Of a stretch of DNA of 64,000 nucleotides, positions 7,633 through 17,326 are shown one piece after another. The notes under the pieces are model-generated. The model was not told the DNA's origin. It saw only the letters and a program-made list of their open reading frames with translations, and did no database searches. Numbering within the stretch: the stretch's first letter is position 1; every line of letters starts with the position of its first letter. A program made the position numbers and the translations under genes. Source of the stretch: Ruminococcus sp. (GTDB lineage: Bacteria; Bacillota; Clostridia; Oscillospirales; Ruminococcaceae); contig NZ_JAFUAG010000005.1 of the NCBI RefSeq assembly GCF_017464355.1, positions 22,977 to 86,976 of the forward strand, read 5' to 3'.

Positions 7633-9153
7633 ATGAGGGAGAATTCTCTGCTGGAGATGCGGGGGATATACAAGACCTTCCCCGGGGTAAAGGCTTTGCA
7701 GAATGTGGACTTTACCCTGTGCGAGGGTGAGATACACGCACTTATGGGCGAAAACGGTGCGGGTAAATCCACCCTGATAAAAGTTCTCACAGGTGTCCAT
7801 GTAAAGGACGGCGGCGAGATATTCGTCAAAGGCCACGCAAATGCGGTGAGCATAAATTCACCCAAACAGGCCCAGGCGCTGGGCATAAGCACAGTTTATC
7901 AGGAGATATCCCTGTGCCCCAACCTGTCGGTGGCGGAAAACATTTTCCTGGGCAGGTCGGAAAACCGGATAATCAGCTGGCGCAAGATGAACAAGCGGGC
8001 AGACGAGCTTCTTAAGGAGCTGGGCATAAATGTCAAGGCCACCCGGCAGCTGGCAAGCTGTTCCATAGCGGTGCAGCAGATGGTGGCTATCGCCAGGGCG
8101 GTGGATATGGACTGCTCGGTGCTGATACTTGATGAGCCTACCTCTTCGCTGGACGAATCGGAGGTAGCAAAGCTCTTCGTGCTTATGCGCAAGCTGAAAG
8201 CCAGAGGTGTGGGCATAATCTTCGTTACACATTTTCTGGATCAGGTATATGAGGTCTGCGACAAGATAACCGTACTGCGTGACGGCAAGCTGGTGGGCGA
8301 ATTCGAGATAGAAAATCTGCCCAGGCTGCAGCTGGTATCCAAGATGCTCGGCAAGGAGCTGGACGACATGGCCGACATCAAGAACGATGCACCTGCCTAC
8401 ACCAGCAAGGACGAAGTCCCTGTTTACGAGGGCAGGGGGCTTTGCTCGGACGAGGGCATATCGCCCTTTGACTTCAACATTCGCCGCGGCGAGATAAACG
8501 GCTTCACAGGCCTGCTGGGTTCAGGCCGAAGCGAATGCGTGCGCACTATCTTCGGGGCGGACAAGGTAACGGGCGGCACCGTGAAGATGAACGGCAAGGA
8601 AGTAAAGATAACCAAGCCCATACACGCTATGAAGCAGGGCATAGCTTATCTGCCTGAGGACAGAAAGCGTGACGGTATCGTAGGCGACCTTTCAGTAAGG
8701 GATAACATAATACTTGCGCTGCAGGTGAAGACAGGCTTTTTCAAGCCCTTCTCGAAGGCAAAGGCCACTGAATTTGCAAACAAGTACATCGAGCTGCTGG
8801 ACATAAAGACGGCTTCGGTGAACACACCTATAAAGTCACTTTCGGGCGGCAATCAGCAGAAGGTCATACTGGCAAGGTGGCTGCTGACAGACCCGAAATA
8901 TCTCATACTTGATGAACCTACAAGAGGTATCGACGTAGGTACAAAGGTAGATATACAGAAGCTGATGCTGAAGCTGGCATCGGAGGGCATGAGCGTTACT
9001 TTCATATCCTCTGAGACCGACGAGATGCTGCGCACCTGTTCAAGGCTGCTGGTCATGAGGGATCGCAAGCTGGTGGGCGAGCTCACAGGAGATCAGCTGA
9101 CACAGAACACTATCATGGCGACCATTGCGGGAGGTGAGAAAAATGCCGAGTAA
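7633..9153 (+). CDS. Sugar ABC transporter ATPase with two nucleotide-binding domains (RbsA/YtfR type)
   Basis: 506 residues, the usual length of RbsA/MglA/AraG proteins. Domain 1 (about 1-240) has Walker A GENGAGKST, a degenerate signature and Walker B VLILDEPTSSLD. Domain 2 (about 255-500) has the characteristic altered P-loop GLLGSGRSE, a good signature SLSGGNQQKV and Walker B LILDEPTRGIDVG. Only one site is expected to hydrolyse ATP fully, as in this family. It energises import of the sugar held by the upstream lipoprotein. The next permease gene starts inside its last codons. Confidence 0.93.
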   Translation: MRENSLLEMRGIYKTFPGVKALQNVDFTLCEGEIHALMGENGAGKSTLIKVLTGVHVKDGGEIFVKGHANAVSINSPKQAQALGISTVYQEISLCPNLSVAENIFLGRSENRIISWRKMNKRADELLKELGINVKATRQLASCSIAVQQMVAIARAVDMDCSVLILDEPTSSLDESEVAKLFVLMRKLKARGVGIIFVTHFLDQVYEVCDKITVLRDGKLVGEFEIENLPRLQLVSKMLGKELDDMADIKNDAPAYTSKDEVPVYEGRGLCSDEGISPFDFNIRRGEINGFTGLLGSGRSECVRTIFGADKVTGGTVKMNGKEVKITKPIHAMKQGIAYLPEDRKRDGIVGDLSVRDNIILALQVKTGFFKPFSKAKATEFANKYIELLDIKTASVNTPIKSLSGGNQQKVILARWLLTDPKYLILDEPTRGIDVGTKVDIQKLMLKLASEGMSVTFISSETDEMLRTCSRLLVMRDRKLVGELTGDQLTQNTIMATIAGGEKNAE

Positions 9154-10240
9154 TGCACTTAAACCACCAAAGACTTCCAAAATACCGAACATATTCCGCA
9201 ACCAGATATTCATACCTATCGCAGCTTTGCTGATACTGGCAGTTTTCAACCTGATAGCAGACCCCACGTTTTTCAGGATAACCCTTGACCAGAACAGCAA
9301 CGGCGACCCCGTACTGAACGGTTACATTATTACAGTTATCGACTACGGCTCCGAGCTGGCCATACTTGCCCTGGGCATGACGCTGGTGACAGCTGCCTCG
9401 GGGGGTCAGGATATCAGTGTGGGCGCAGGCATAGCCATTGCGGGCAGCGTGCTGCTGAGAGTCCTCTGCGGTGCGGACAGCCGTTCGGCTGAACTGCAGG
9501 CACCCATAATCGTGGGTTTCCTGGCGAGCTGCCTTGTGGCCATGATATTCGGCGCCTTCAACGGTTCGCTGGTGGCATTCTTCAAGATACAACCCATGGT
9601 CGCCACACTTATACTGTTTACAGCAGGCCGTTCCATAGCGGCATGGATAAACCACAACGAGCTGCCGATAGTCAGCGATGAAACATTCTCCTACTTCGGC
9701 AACTACATTCCTGGAATACCTGTTCCTACACCTTTCTTCATAGCGGTGGCGTGCTTCATAATAATGTGGGCGCTGCTGAAATTCACCACACTGGGGCTGT
9801 ACGTTCAGTCGGTGGGAATAAACGAGAAGACCTCCCGGCTGAACGGCCTCAACCCCGAACTGATAAAGCTGCTGACTTATGTGATACTGGGCGTTTGCGT
9901 GGCTATCGCAGGCTTTATCAAGGTGAGCAGACTTTCGACCATCAACTACTCGGTAATTGCCAAGGATATTGAAATGGACGCCATACTTGCAGTAGCCCTG
10001 GGCGGCAATGCCCTCAGCGGCGGCAAGTTCAGCATGGGAAGCTCCATACTGGGCGCTTACGTTATACAGTTCCTGACAACTACCCTGTACAAGTTCGATG
10101 TCAAGTCAGATGCGCTGCCTGCTTACAAGGCAGTGGTAGTCATACTGCTGGTAATTATGAGCGCACCCGCTGTACGCGAGAAGCTTTCAAGGCTGGCAAA
10201 GAAGCTGCACCCTGCAAAGGCTGCGGCGGAAAATTCCTGA
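9143..10240 (+). CDS. Sugar ABC transporter permease (RbsC/YtfT type)
   Basis: 365 residues with 8-10 hydrophobic helices. The family motif of RbsC-type permeases, VTAASGGQDISVGAGIAIAG, is near residue 90, and a second one (LAVALGGNALSGGKFS) near 285. The ATG at 9143 is preferred because GGGAGGTGAG lies just before it; it overlaps the ATPase gene by 11 bases, so translation is coupled. It forms the membrane channel together with the following permease. Confidence 0.92.
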   Translation: MPSNALKPPKTSKIPNIFRNQIFIPIAALLILAVFNLIADPTFFRITLDQNSNGDPVLNGYIITVIDYGSELAILALGMTLVTAASGGQDISVGAGIAIAGSVLLRVLCGADSRSAELQAPIIVGFLASCLVAMIFGAFNGSLVAFFKIQPMVATLILFTAGRSIAAWINHNELPIVSDETFSYFGNYIPGIPVPTPFFIAVACFIIMWALLKFTTLGLYVQSVGINEKTSRLNGLNPELIKLLTYVILGVCVAIAGFIKVSRLSTINYSVIAKDIEMDAILAVALGGNALSGGKFSMGSSILGAYVIQFLTTTLYKFDVKSDALPAYKAVVVILLVIMSAPAVREKLSRLAKKLHPAKAAAENS

Positions 10241-10258
10241 CGGACGGGAGGTAGCGAT

Positions 10259-11356
10259 ATGTCACGTTTTAACAGACAAGGGGGCGGCATACTGAAAGCA
10301 CCCTCAAAAATGACAGATACCAACCTGCTGACCACCATAACCGTATGCGTTTTCCTGATAATGTATCTGGGCGCTATCATATTCCTGGGGGAGGGCTTCC
10401 TTAAGCCCCAGGCATTCTTCAACATACTCAATGCCAATGCGGCGCTGATAATACTTTCCTGCGGCATGAGCCTTGTCATGATAACAGGGGGTATAGATAT
10501 CTCGGTGGGCGGTGTTACGGCGCTGGTCGCCATGAGCTGTGCAGTCTTCCTTGATGAAAAGGGCGGCAGCGTACCTGTGGCCATACTCATCGCCATAGGC
10601 ATAGGCCTGGCTTTCGGCATAGTGCAGGGATATCTGGTGGCTTATCTGGAGATACAGCCTTTCATAGTTACACTGGCGGGTATGTTCTTCGCCAGGGGCA
10701 TGACCACCATAGTTCACACAGACCCTTTCAATGTATCCAACCCCGATTTCGTTGCACTTAAGGATTCAAGGATAGTCATACCGTTCCTTGGCTCCACCAA
10801 CCGCAAGGGCATATTCGTGCCTGCAAAGGTAGAGCTTGGTGTGGTAGTTGCACTGCTGGTGGCAGCACTGCTGTTCTTCGCACTGAAATGGACTAAGACA
10901 GGCAGAAACTTCTACGCAGTTGGCGGCAACAGACAGAGCGCGCTGATGCTGGGTGTAAACGTCAAGCGCACCACTTTCCTCTCCCACGTTATCTGCGGCC
11001 TGCTGGCAGGTGTAGGCGGATTTGTATACTTCATGCACGTTGGCTCGGGTTCTCCCCAGCACGCCAGCGGCGCTGAGATGAATGCCATAGCTTCCTCCAT
11101 CATCGGCGGAACTATGCTGACAGGCGGTGTGGGCAACATCATCGGTACAGTTTTCGGCGTACTGGCACTGGCGCTCATACAGAACATCGTGTCCTCTGTG
11201 GGTCTGGACGATGCATGGTGGACGGGCATAACCGTTGCAGGTATGCTCTGCATCTTCCTGGTAGTACAGAGCATCATCATCGCAAGGCGCAAGAAGCGGG
11301 ACCTTTCCGCGGCAAACAAAAAGCCAGGCAGCAAAGAAAAAGCTGCGGCTTCATAA
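10259..11356 (+). CDS. Sugar ABC transporter permease (RbsC/YjfF type)
   Basis: 365 residues, hydrophobic, paralogous to the preceding permease (SLVMITGGIDISVGGVTALV near 85; ASSIIGGTMLTGGVGNIIGT near 285). Two different RbsC-type subunits next to a fused ATPase is the YtfR-YtfT-YjfF arrangement. The gene starts 18 bases after the previous one behind GGGAGG. Together with araA next door it suggests import of arabinose or an arabinofuranoside. Confidence 0.92.
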   Translation: MSRFNRQGGGILKAPSKMTDTNLLTTITVCVFLIMYLGAIIFLGEGFLKPQAFFNILNANAALIILSCGMSLVMITGGIDISVGGVTALVAMSCAVFLDEKGGSVPVAILIAIGIGLAFGIVQGYLVAYLEIQPFIVTLAGMFFARGMTTIVHTDPFNVSNPDFVALKDSRIVIPFLGSTNRKGIFVPAKVELGVVVALLVAALLFFALKWTKTGRNFYAVGGNRQSALMLGVNVKRTTFLSHVICGLLAGVGGFVYFMHVGSGSPQHASGAEMNAIASSIIGGTMLTGGVGNIIGTVFGVLALALIQNIVSSVGLDDAWWTGITVAGMLCIFLVVQSIIIARRKKRDLSAANKKPGSKEKAAAS

Positions 11357-11382
11357 ACCTTCAAAAGAAACCGAGTATGATC

Positions 11383-11409
11383 GCTTTCCCTGTCTTCGGC
11401 GGGGAAAGC
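11383..11409 (+). promoter_or_regulatory. Stem-loop ahead of araA
   Basis: GCTTTCCC / GGGAAAGC (11383-11390 and 11402-11409) with a loop containing TTCGG, followed by a second small GGCC-TTTAC-GGCC hairpin (11422-11434). No T-run follows. TATAAT-like bases at 11415 could be a weak internal promoter. Confidence 0.4.
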
Positions 11410-11453
11410 GAAACTATAATACGGCCTTTACGGCCACAGATAAGGAGTATAAT

Positions 11454-12887
11454 ATGAAATTCTGGTTCATTACGGGCTCGCAGTTCCTCTACGGCGAGGA
11501 TACCCTGAAACAGGTGGAGAAAAATTCAAAGGCCATAGTAAAGGGGCTGAAACTCCCCTTCCCTGTCAGGTACAAGCTTACAGCCAAGACCGAGGCCGAG
11601 ATAGAAAAGGTCATGAAAGAGGCCAATGCCGATGACGACTGCGCAGGTGTCATCACTTTCTGCCACACCTTCTCACCCTCAAAGATGTGGATAAACGGGC
11701 TGGCACTTCTGCAGAAGCCCTGGCTGCACCTGCACACCCAGTTCAACGAAACTATCCCCAACGAGGAGATAGACATGGACTACATGAACCTGCACCAATC
11801 CGCCCACGGCGACCGTGAGCACGGGTTCATCGGGGCAAGGCTGAGAGCGCCCCGTTCGGTGGTGGCAGGGTACTGGAAATCCCCAGAGGTACAGGAAAAA
11901 ATTGCCCAGTGGCAGCGGGCGGCCATAGGCGCTGCTTTCAGCAGGAGCCTCAGGATAATACGCTTCGGCGACAATATGCGTGAAGTTGCCGTCACCGAGG
12001 GCGACAAGGTGGAGGTACAGCTGAAGCTGGGCTGGCAGGTGAACACCTGGGGCGTAGGCGACCTTGTAAGGGAAATGGACGCTGTTACCGAAACAGAGAT
12101 AGACGAACTCATGAAAGAGTACGCTGAGCTTTACACCTTCAAAAAGAAAGACACCGAGGTCATTCGCTGCCAGGCACGGGAAGAGATAGCCATTGAAAAA
12201 ATGCTGTTGCGGGAGGGCGCCCACGCCTTCACTGATACTTTCCAGGACCTTCACGGCATGAAGCAGCTGCCCGGGCTGGCTGCCCAGCACCTTATGGCAA
12301 AGGGCTACGGCTTCGGGGCGGAGGGCGACTGGAAGACCGCAGGCCTGACAGCAGTGGTAAATGCCATGTACCCCGACGGCGCAGCCTCTTTCATGGAGGA
12401 CTACACCTACGACTACAAGCACGAGCTGATCCTTGGCGCCCATATGCTGGAGGTATGCCCGAGGATAGCCGCCGACAAGCCCCGCATTGAGGTACACCCC
12501 CTGGGCATAGGCGACCGCGAACCTCCCGCAAGGCTGGTTTTCGAGGGCATAGAGGGAGAAGCCAAGGCACTCTCGCTGGTGGATATGGGCGGAAGACTAA
12601 GGCTCATCGCCCAGGACGTGACCTGCCACAAGCCCATAAGCGATATGCCGAACCTCCCCGTGGCAAGAGCCATGTGGCGGCCTGCACCAAATTTCTATGA
12701 CGGCCTTGAATGCTGGATACTGGCAGGCGGCGCCCACCACACCGTCCTTACCCACGATATGACAGACAGAGCCCTCCGGGACTTCGCCCGTATTATGGAT
12801 ATCGAACTGGTAACTATCAACGCAGATACGACCCCCAAAGGTCTTGAGCGTGAGCTTAAGATCGGAGATCTCATCTATAAAAGGTGA
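11454..12887 (+). CDS. araA: L-arabinose isomerase
   Basis: 477 residues; converts L-arabinose to L-ribulose with a divalent metal in the cytoplasm. The start FWFITGSQFLYGEDTL and motifs CHTFSPSKMWI, LLHLHTQFN (here WLHLHTQFN), DYMNLHQSAHGDREHGFI and LGAHMLEVCP are diagnostic of AraA. The length is slightly below the 490-500 usual in enteric bacteria but normal for Firmicutes. ATG at 11454 is preceded by AAGGAG. It ends the operon; no ribulokinase or ribulose-5-phosphate epimerase gene of the pathway is nearby, so araB and araD must be elsewhere. Confidence 0.96.
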   Translation: MKFWFITGSQFLYGEDTLKQVEKNSKAIVKGLKLPFPVRYKLTAKTEAEIEKVMKEANADDDCAGVITFCHTFSPSKMWINGLALLQKPWLHLHTQFNETIPNEEIDMDYMNLHQSAHGDREHGFIGARLRAPRSVVAGYWKSPEVQEKIAQWQRAAIGAAFSRSLRIIRFGDNMREVAVTEGDKVEVQLKLGWQVNTWGVGDLVREMDAVTETEIDELMKEYAELYTFKKKDTEVIRCQAREEIAIEKMLLREGAHAFTDTFQDLHGMKQLPGLAAQHLMAKGYGFGAEGDWKTAGLTAVVNAMYPDGAASFMEDYTYDYKHELILGAHMLEVCPRIAADKPRIEVHPLGIGDREPPARLVFEGIEGEAKALSLVDMGGRLRLIAQDVTCHKPISDMPNLPVARAMWRPAPNFYDGLECWILAGGAHHTVLTHDMTDRALRDFARIMDIELVTINADTTPKGLERELKIGDLIYKR

Positions 12888-12907
12888 GATGATATCACCC
12901 CTTTAAA

Positions 12908-12942
12908 ACGCACCGCTGCCCTGAGGGTGGCGGTGCGTTTTT
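12908..12942 (+). terminator. Terminator of the arabinose operon
   Basis: Stem ACGCACCGC / GCGGTGCGT with an inner CCC/GGG pair, followed by TTTT. The 3' end abuts the convergent minus-strand gene and could serve both strands. Confidence 0.9.
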
Positions 12943-13312
12943 ACAGCAGCGAGTACAGGTGTGGCCACTGGCGGGCTGAAAGTGTTCTGCACTGGGCGAG
13001 GACGGCGTCAAGCTGGGGGACAAGGTCGGGGGAACTATCGGCGGCGAGGGCGGGCAGGCGGCTCATCTCGGCGGTAATGGCGGTTATAGCAGAAGAATTT
13101 TCGATACAGGACAGGACACGGCTGTAGCTTTCCCAGTATTGGCACAGCTTTGCGGCTTCATCGGAGGTGTCCTCACCGCGGGCGGCAGCCTGACGGATAT
13201 CTTCGCCCAGGCGCTGAATGTCATCATCGGCACTTTCTATATACAGCGATGAGGCTATGCCCCCTGCCAGCACCGTCAGCAGCAGGACTATGCTGATATA
13301 CAAGCGCTTCAT
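12941..13312 (-). CDS. DUF4363 family small membrane-anchored protein
   Basis: 123 residues with one N-terminal transmembrane helix (LYISIVLLLTVLAGGIASSLYI) followed by an acidic helical extracytoplasmic domain with WESYSRVLSCIENSS. The pairing with a DUF421/YetF protein, sharing a 4-base ATGA overlap, is the typical context of DUF4363. Function is unknown; the pair is often linked to sporulation or envelope stress. Confidence 0.75.
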   Translation of the reverse strand: MKRLYISIVLLLTVLAGGIASSLYIESADDDIQRLGEDIRQAAARGEDTSDEAAKLCQYWESYSRVLSCIENSSAITAITAEMSRLPALAADSSPDLVPQLDAVLAQCRTLSARQWPHLYSLL

Positions 13313-13986
13313 TTCATATCCTCCTTTTTGACTATGGTGTAGCTTGCGGCGCTGTCGGCGGTCATGAGGAATACCCCGCTTATATCGGCGCCGCTTGCTT
13401 TAACTATTTTTCCGAGCCATTTTTCATCAAGGCCAAGGTGCCGCAGTGCGGCCTGAGATACCTGCCCGTCGCTTATGACCATGACGGGCGGGTCTTTTTC
13501 TTCGGGGGAAAGCCCCAGGTCAGCAGAGGTAGGCGGGGCAGCGGCTTTTTTCGGGCATACGGAGATAGTGCCTGTAGTCTCGGCCACGGCAAACTGAACA
13601 TCATCAAGGTCGAATATCTGCTGGGCACGCAGGGCGGCCATGAGGTCATCGTTGGTAAATCGCAGCTCACGCATGGCGTGCTGGTCTATCTTCCCCTGAG
13701 AGATGATAAGTTTTGCCGACCCGCTGACCGCCCGCCGCACCCCGCGGTACCTGAGAGACAGATATGATATGATGACATCTATGGCGACAAGGGTGAAGAC
13801 AGGCACTATGCCCATGGTCATGGGAATGCTGATATCCTCTACGGGCAGGGTGGCTATGTTCGAGAGAAGAATGGTGACTACCAGCTCCGAGGGCTGCATC
13901 TCCCCTATCTGCCGCTTGCCCATCAGCCGCACTGCGGCCACGATGACGAAATAAAGCACAAAAGCGCGTATGAAAACTATTAGCAT
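13309..13986 (-). CDS. YetF-like DUF421 membrane protein
   Basis: 225 residues. Three hydrophobic helices in the first 85 residues include the family motif RLMGKRQIGEMQPSELVVTI; the C-terminal cytoplasmic part holds ISQGKIDQHAMRELRFTNDD and LRAQQIFDLDDVQFAV, both typical of DUF421. The second soluble subdomain ends with repeated acidic segments. GAGG stands just before the ATG at 13986. It leads a two-gene unit with the DUF4363 protein. Confidence 0.85.
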   Translation of the reverse strand: MLIVFIRAFVLYFVIVAAVRLMGKRQIGEMQPSELVVTILLSNIATLPVEDISIPMTMGIVPVFTLVAIDVIISYLSLRYRGVRRAVSGSAKLIISQGKIDQHAMRELRFTNDDLMAALRAQQIFDLDDVQFAVAETTGTISVCPKKAAAPPTSADLGLSPEEKDPPVMVISDGQVSQAALRHLGLDEKWLGKIVKASGADISGVFLMTADSAASYTIVKKEDMK

Positions 13987-14062
13987 TGTTACCTCCTCAG
14001 ATCAAGGTCTGCCGCCTTGATTTTTCTGACAAAATGTGTTATAATATATCGTGTATATTTTT

Positions 14063-14160
14063 CTCCCGATTTTGAAGTGTATTGCTGATGATACAGAATG
14101 TTTTTTTCGTATTGTTCCCCCGCCTTCGGTGTGGGAAACAGTACGCAGCCAAATTGGGAT
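14063..14160. repeat. Dispersed repeat copy A (about 100 bp, imperfect terminal inverted repeats)
   Basis: Starts TCCCGATTTTG and ends in CAAATTGGGA, which are imperfect inverse complements. It contains GTGTATTGCTGATGATACA and a GTATTGTTCCCCC hairpin. The reverse complement of 20778-20878 aligns with it nearly throughout. It lies in the recQ 5' region. Confidence 0.75.
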
Positions 14161-14211
14161 ATATTTTTTATGGCACTGCCATATATCTATTTAGAAAGAG
14201 CTGATGGCTTA

Positions 14212-16446
14212 ATGACCGATTTTTCGGATAAATACAGTGTGCTGCGGGATTTCTTCGGACACACGGATTTCCGTGAGGGGCAGCAGCCCCTGATAGATTC
14301 CCTGCTGTGCGGCAGGGACGCTGTGGGCATAATGCCTACAGGTGCGGGAAAATCCATGTGCTACCAGATACCCGCCCTTATGCTGGACGGGATAACCATT
14401 GTCATATCCCCGCTGATCTCCCTGATGAAAGATCAGGTCAACAGCCTGATACAATCGGGTGTGCGGGCAGCATACCTTAACTCATCGCTGACACCTCAGC
14501 AGTACAATGCTGCCCTGGGCAATGCCATGAGGGGTATGTACAAGCTGATATACGTTGCCCCCGAAAGGCTGTGTACGCCATCTTTTCTGGAACTGGCAAG
14601 AAATGTAAGGATATCGCTGGTAGCAGTGGACGAGGCTCACTGCGTATCCCAGTGGGGGCAGGATTTCAGGCCCCATTATATGCGCATACCGGAATTTCTG
14701 GCGCAGCTGCCCTACCGACCGACGGTGGGCGCTTTCACCGCAACGGCTACGGAACAGGTAAGGCTGGATATAATAAGGCTGCTGGGGCTGAACGACCCCC
14801 TGTGCATCACCACGGGCTTTGACAGGCAGAACCTGTACTTCGGGGTGATACAGGCTAAGGACAAATATGCCCAGGCCAAAAAGATAATAAAAGAAAACAA
14901 GGGCAGCTGCGGGATAATCTACTGCGCCACCCGCAAGGCCGTGGAGGAAGTGAGCGAAAGGCTCACCGCTGACGGCATAGCCTGCACCCGCTACCACGCA
15001 GGGCTTTCCCCTGAGGAGAGAAAGCAGAACCAGGACGATTTCATTTATGACAGGGTGGAGCTGATAGCGGCGACCAATGCTTTCGGCATGGGCATTGACA
15101 AATCCAACGTGGGATTTGTACTGCATTATAATATGCCCAAGAATATCGAAAATTATTATCAGGAGGCAGGCCGTGCGGGACGTGACGGCAGCGAGGCCAA
15201 ATGCATACTGCTGTACAGCGCCAGGGATTTCATGACCAACAAGTTCCTGATAGAAAATTCCAACGACAACCCCGACCTTGACGATGAGGCTCTTGAAGAG
15301 CTGCACAAGCGGGATATGATGAAGCTGCGGAAGATGTCTGACTACTGCAACACGGGGCGGTGTCTGAGGCAGTTCATACTTGATTATTTCGGGGAAAAGC
15401 GGCAGTGCAGCTGCGGCAACTGCTCAAACTGCCTGGGCGAAACAGAGCTTACAGATGTAACGGTGGAAGCCCAGAAGATACTTTCCTGTGTTTACAGGCT
15501 GCACCAGCGCAACCTGAAATTCGGGACGGTGGTAGTTTCTGCCATACTTAAAGGCTCGGGAAATGACAAGATAAAAAAATTCGGGCTGGAGAACCTTTCC
15601 ACCTACGGTATAATGAAGGAGGACTCCACCACCCGCATACGCACCATAATGCGCTTTTTGCAGGCTGAGGGCTATCTGGCGGACAGCGAGCACAGCACCA
15701 TTACTCTGACAAGGCGGGCGGCTGAGGTGCTTATGCAGCACAAGCAGGTCATGATGAGAATGCCGAAGACAGGCAGGGCGGACAAGGCCGAACGCACAAG
15801 GACGAAGACCCCGAGCGGTGAGATAGGTGCTTTCGACAGAGAGCTGTTTGAACGGCTGAGGGCGCTGCGCTCAAAGCTGGCGGCACAGATATCCATGCCT
15901 GCATACATAATCTTCAACGACGCTGCCCTGCGGCAGATGTGCGTACTCATGCCCGTGACCCAGAGCGCTTTTCTGGAGGTGCCCGGGGTGGGCAAGGTGA
16001 AGCAGGAGCAGTACGGCAGCTACTTCACGGCGGAGATAGCCGCATACCTGCGGGAGAACCCCGATAAAAAGAATACCGCCCCCGGGACCGTAGGCGAAAG
16101 CGGAGGTCTGGCGGGGCTGATAAAGAACGGTGCGGAGAGCCTGCAGGGCGTGGACACCGAACTTTCCCTGACACAGCTTGGGGACGAGATACTGACCCAG
16201 CTGGGGCTGAGCGCCGAGAAAAAGCCCGTCACTGAGGCTATACGCAGCTGGCTCATAAACGAGAACTACCTTACGGAAAAGATAGAGAACGGCCGGAAAA
16301 GGCTGAGCGTTACCATTCTTTCCGAGGAGGCGGGCATTGTGGAGAGGGAGAAGATAAGCTCCATAAACCGCGCTTATAAAACAGTGGTCTTCCCGAAAAC
16401 GGCACAGGAATTCGTGTTTGAGAACCTGGGAGAGATACTGGGATAA
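14212..16446 (+). CDS. recQ: ATP-dependent DNA helicase RecQ
   Basis: 744 residues; unwinds DNA 3' to 5' in recombination and replication repair. Motifs: FGHTDFREGQ, Walker A PTGAGKSMCYQ (about 50), DEAH box VAVDEAHC, CxxGRC...CSCGNCSNC zinc-binding cysteines (near 385-410), a winged RQC domain, and an HRDC domain near 545-610 (LFERLRALRSKLA, VPGVGKVKQEQYG). The C-terminal 130 residues form a further winged-helix-like tail. The frame is open to 14098, but homology begins at MTDFSDKYSVLRDFFGH, so ATG 14212 is used; its ribosome site is weak. The repeat copy A occupies the leader. Confidence 0.93.
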   Translation: MTDFSDKYSVLRDFFGHTDFREGQQPLIDSLLCGRDAVGIMPTGAGKSMCYQIPALMLDGITIVISPLISLMKDQVNSLIQSGVRAAYLNSSLTPQQYNAALGNAMRGMYKLIYVAPERLCTPSFLELARNVRISLVAVDEAHCVSQWGQDFRPHYMRIPEFLAQLPYRPTVGAFTATATEQVRLDIIRLLGLNDPLCITTGFDRQNLYFGVIQAKDKYAQAKKIIKENKGSCGIIYCATRKAVEEVSERLTADGIACTRYHAGLSPEERKQNQDDFIYDRVELIAATNAFGMGIDKSNVGFVLHYNMPKNIENYYQEAGRAGRDGSEAKCILLYSARDFMTNKFLIENSNDNPDLDDEALEELHKRDMMKLRKMSDYCNTGRCLRQFILDYFGEKRQCSCGNCSNCLGETELTDVTVEAQKILSCVYRLHQRNLKFGTVVVSAILKGSGNDKIKKFGLENLSTYGIMKEDSTTRIRTIMRFLQAEGYLADSEHSTITLTRRAAEVLMQHKQVMMRMPKTGRADKAERTRTKTPSGEIGAFDRELFERLRALRSKLAAQISMPAYIIFNDAALRQMCVLMPVTQSAFLEVPGVGKVKQEQYGSYFTAEIAAYLRENPDKKNTAPGTVGESGGLAGLIKNGAESLQGVDTELSLTQLGDEILTQLGLSAEKKPVTEAIRSWLINENYLTEKIENGRKRLSVTILSEEAGIVEREKISSINRAYKTVVFPKTAQEFVFENLGEILG

Positions 16447-16470
16447 ATGTAATTGAAAAGAGGAAGTAAA

Positions 16471-17325
16471 ATGTCATATCTGAAGGAAAAGAAGAGAGTT
16501 GTGGTAAAGGTAGGTACCTCTACCCTGACCCACAGGACAGGCAGGCTGAACATAAGGCGTGTGGAGGGACTGGTGAAAAATCTGGCGGACCTGCAGAATG
16601 CGGGACACGAGATAATACTGGTATCCAGCGGCGCCATAGGCCTGGGTATGTCGAAGATAGGCTTGGCAGAACGGCCAAAGGACACCCCCACAAAGCAGGC
16701 CTGCGCAGCGGTGGGTCAGTGCGAGCTGATGTACCTTTACGATAAGCTTTTTGCAGAATACAGCCTTAACGTGGCACAGTTTTTGCTGACAAAGTTCGTG
16801 CTGCTTGAGGACAGGCGACAGAACGTGCAGAATGCCCTTGAAAGGGTCATACAGCTGGGGGTCATACCCATAGTCAACGAAAACGACACTGTGGCTATCG
16901 ATGAGCTGGAGCTTGAAATGGGCGAGAACGATTCGCTGGCTGCTACAGTTGCAAAAATAGCGGGAGCTGACCTGCTGATAATAATGTCCGACATAGACGG
17001 CCTTTATGATTACGACCCCAGGCTCGACCCCGATGCCAAGCTCATACCTGTGGTAGAGGAGATAAATGATGATATCCGCAAGCTGGCAGGAGGCGCAGGC
17101 ACCAAAATGGGCACAGGCGGCATGATAACCAAGATAAACGCTGCGGAGATAGCTGTCAACAGCGGTATCGACATGATAATATTGAACGGCAAGAACCCCG
17201 ACAACCTTTACTGGCTCTTTGAGACAGGCAGCCTGGGCACCAGGTTCAAGGCAAAGGGGACACCTGCGGAGAAAAAAGCTGTCTTCATAGATGAGAGCAG
17301 CGACAGCGACATCGTGGAGGAGTAA
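16471..17325 (+). CDS. proB: Glutamate 5-kinase
   Basis: 284 residues; phosphorylates glutamate, the first step of proline synthesis. Motifs VVVKVGTSTLT, LVSSGAIGLGMSKI, VNENDTVAIDEL, GENDSLAATVA and GTGGMITKINAA match the amino-acid kinase fold. There is no C-terminal PUA domain, so it is the short form. ATG 16471 follows AGAGGAAG; a TTG six codons upstream is less likely. It starts the proB-(111 aa)-GNAT-proA cluster. Confidence 0.95.
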   Translation: MSYLKEKKRVVVKVGTSTLTHRTGRLNIRRVEGLVKNLADLQNAGHEIILVSSGAIGLGMSKIGLAERPKDTPTKQACAAVGQCELMYLYDKLFAEYSLNVAQFLLTKFVLLEDRRQNVQNALERVIQLGVIPIVNENDTVAIDELELEMGENDSLAATVAKIAGADLLIIMSDIDGLYDYDPRLDPDAKLIPVVEEINDDIRKLAGGAGTKMGTGGMITKINAAEIAVNSGIDMIILNGKNPDNLYWLFETGSLGTRFKAKGTPAEKKAVFIDESSDSDIVEE

Positions 17326-17326
17326 G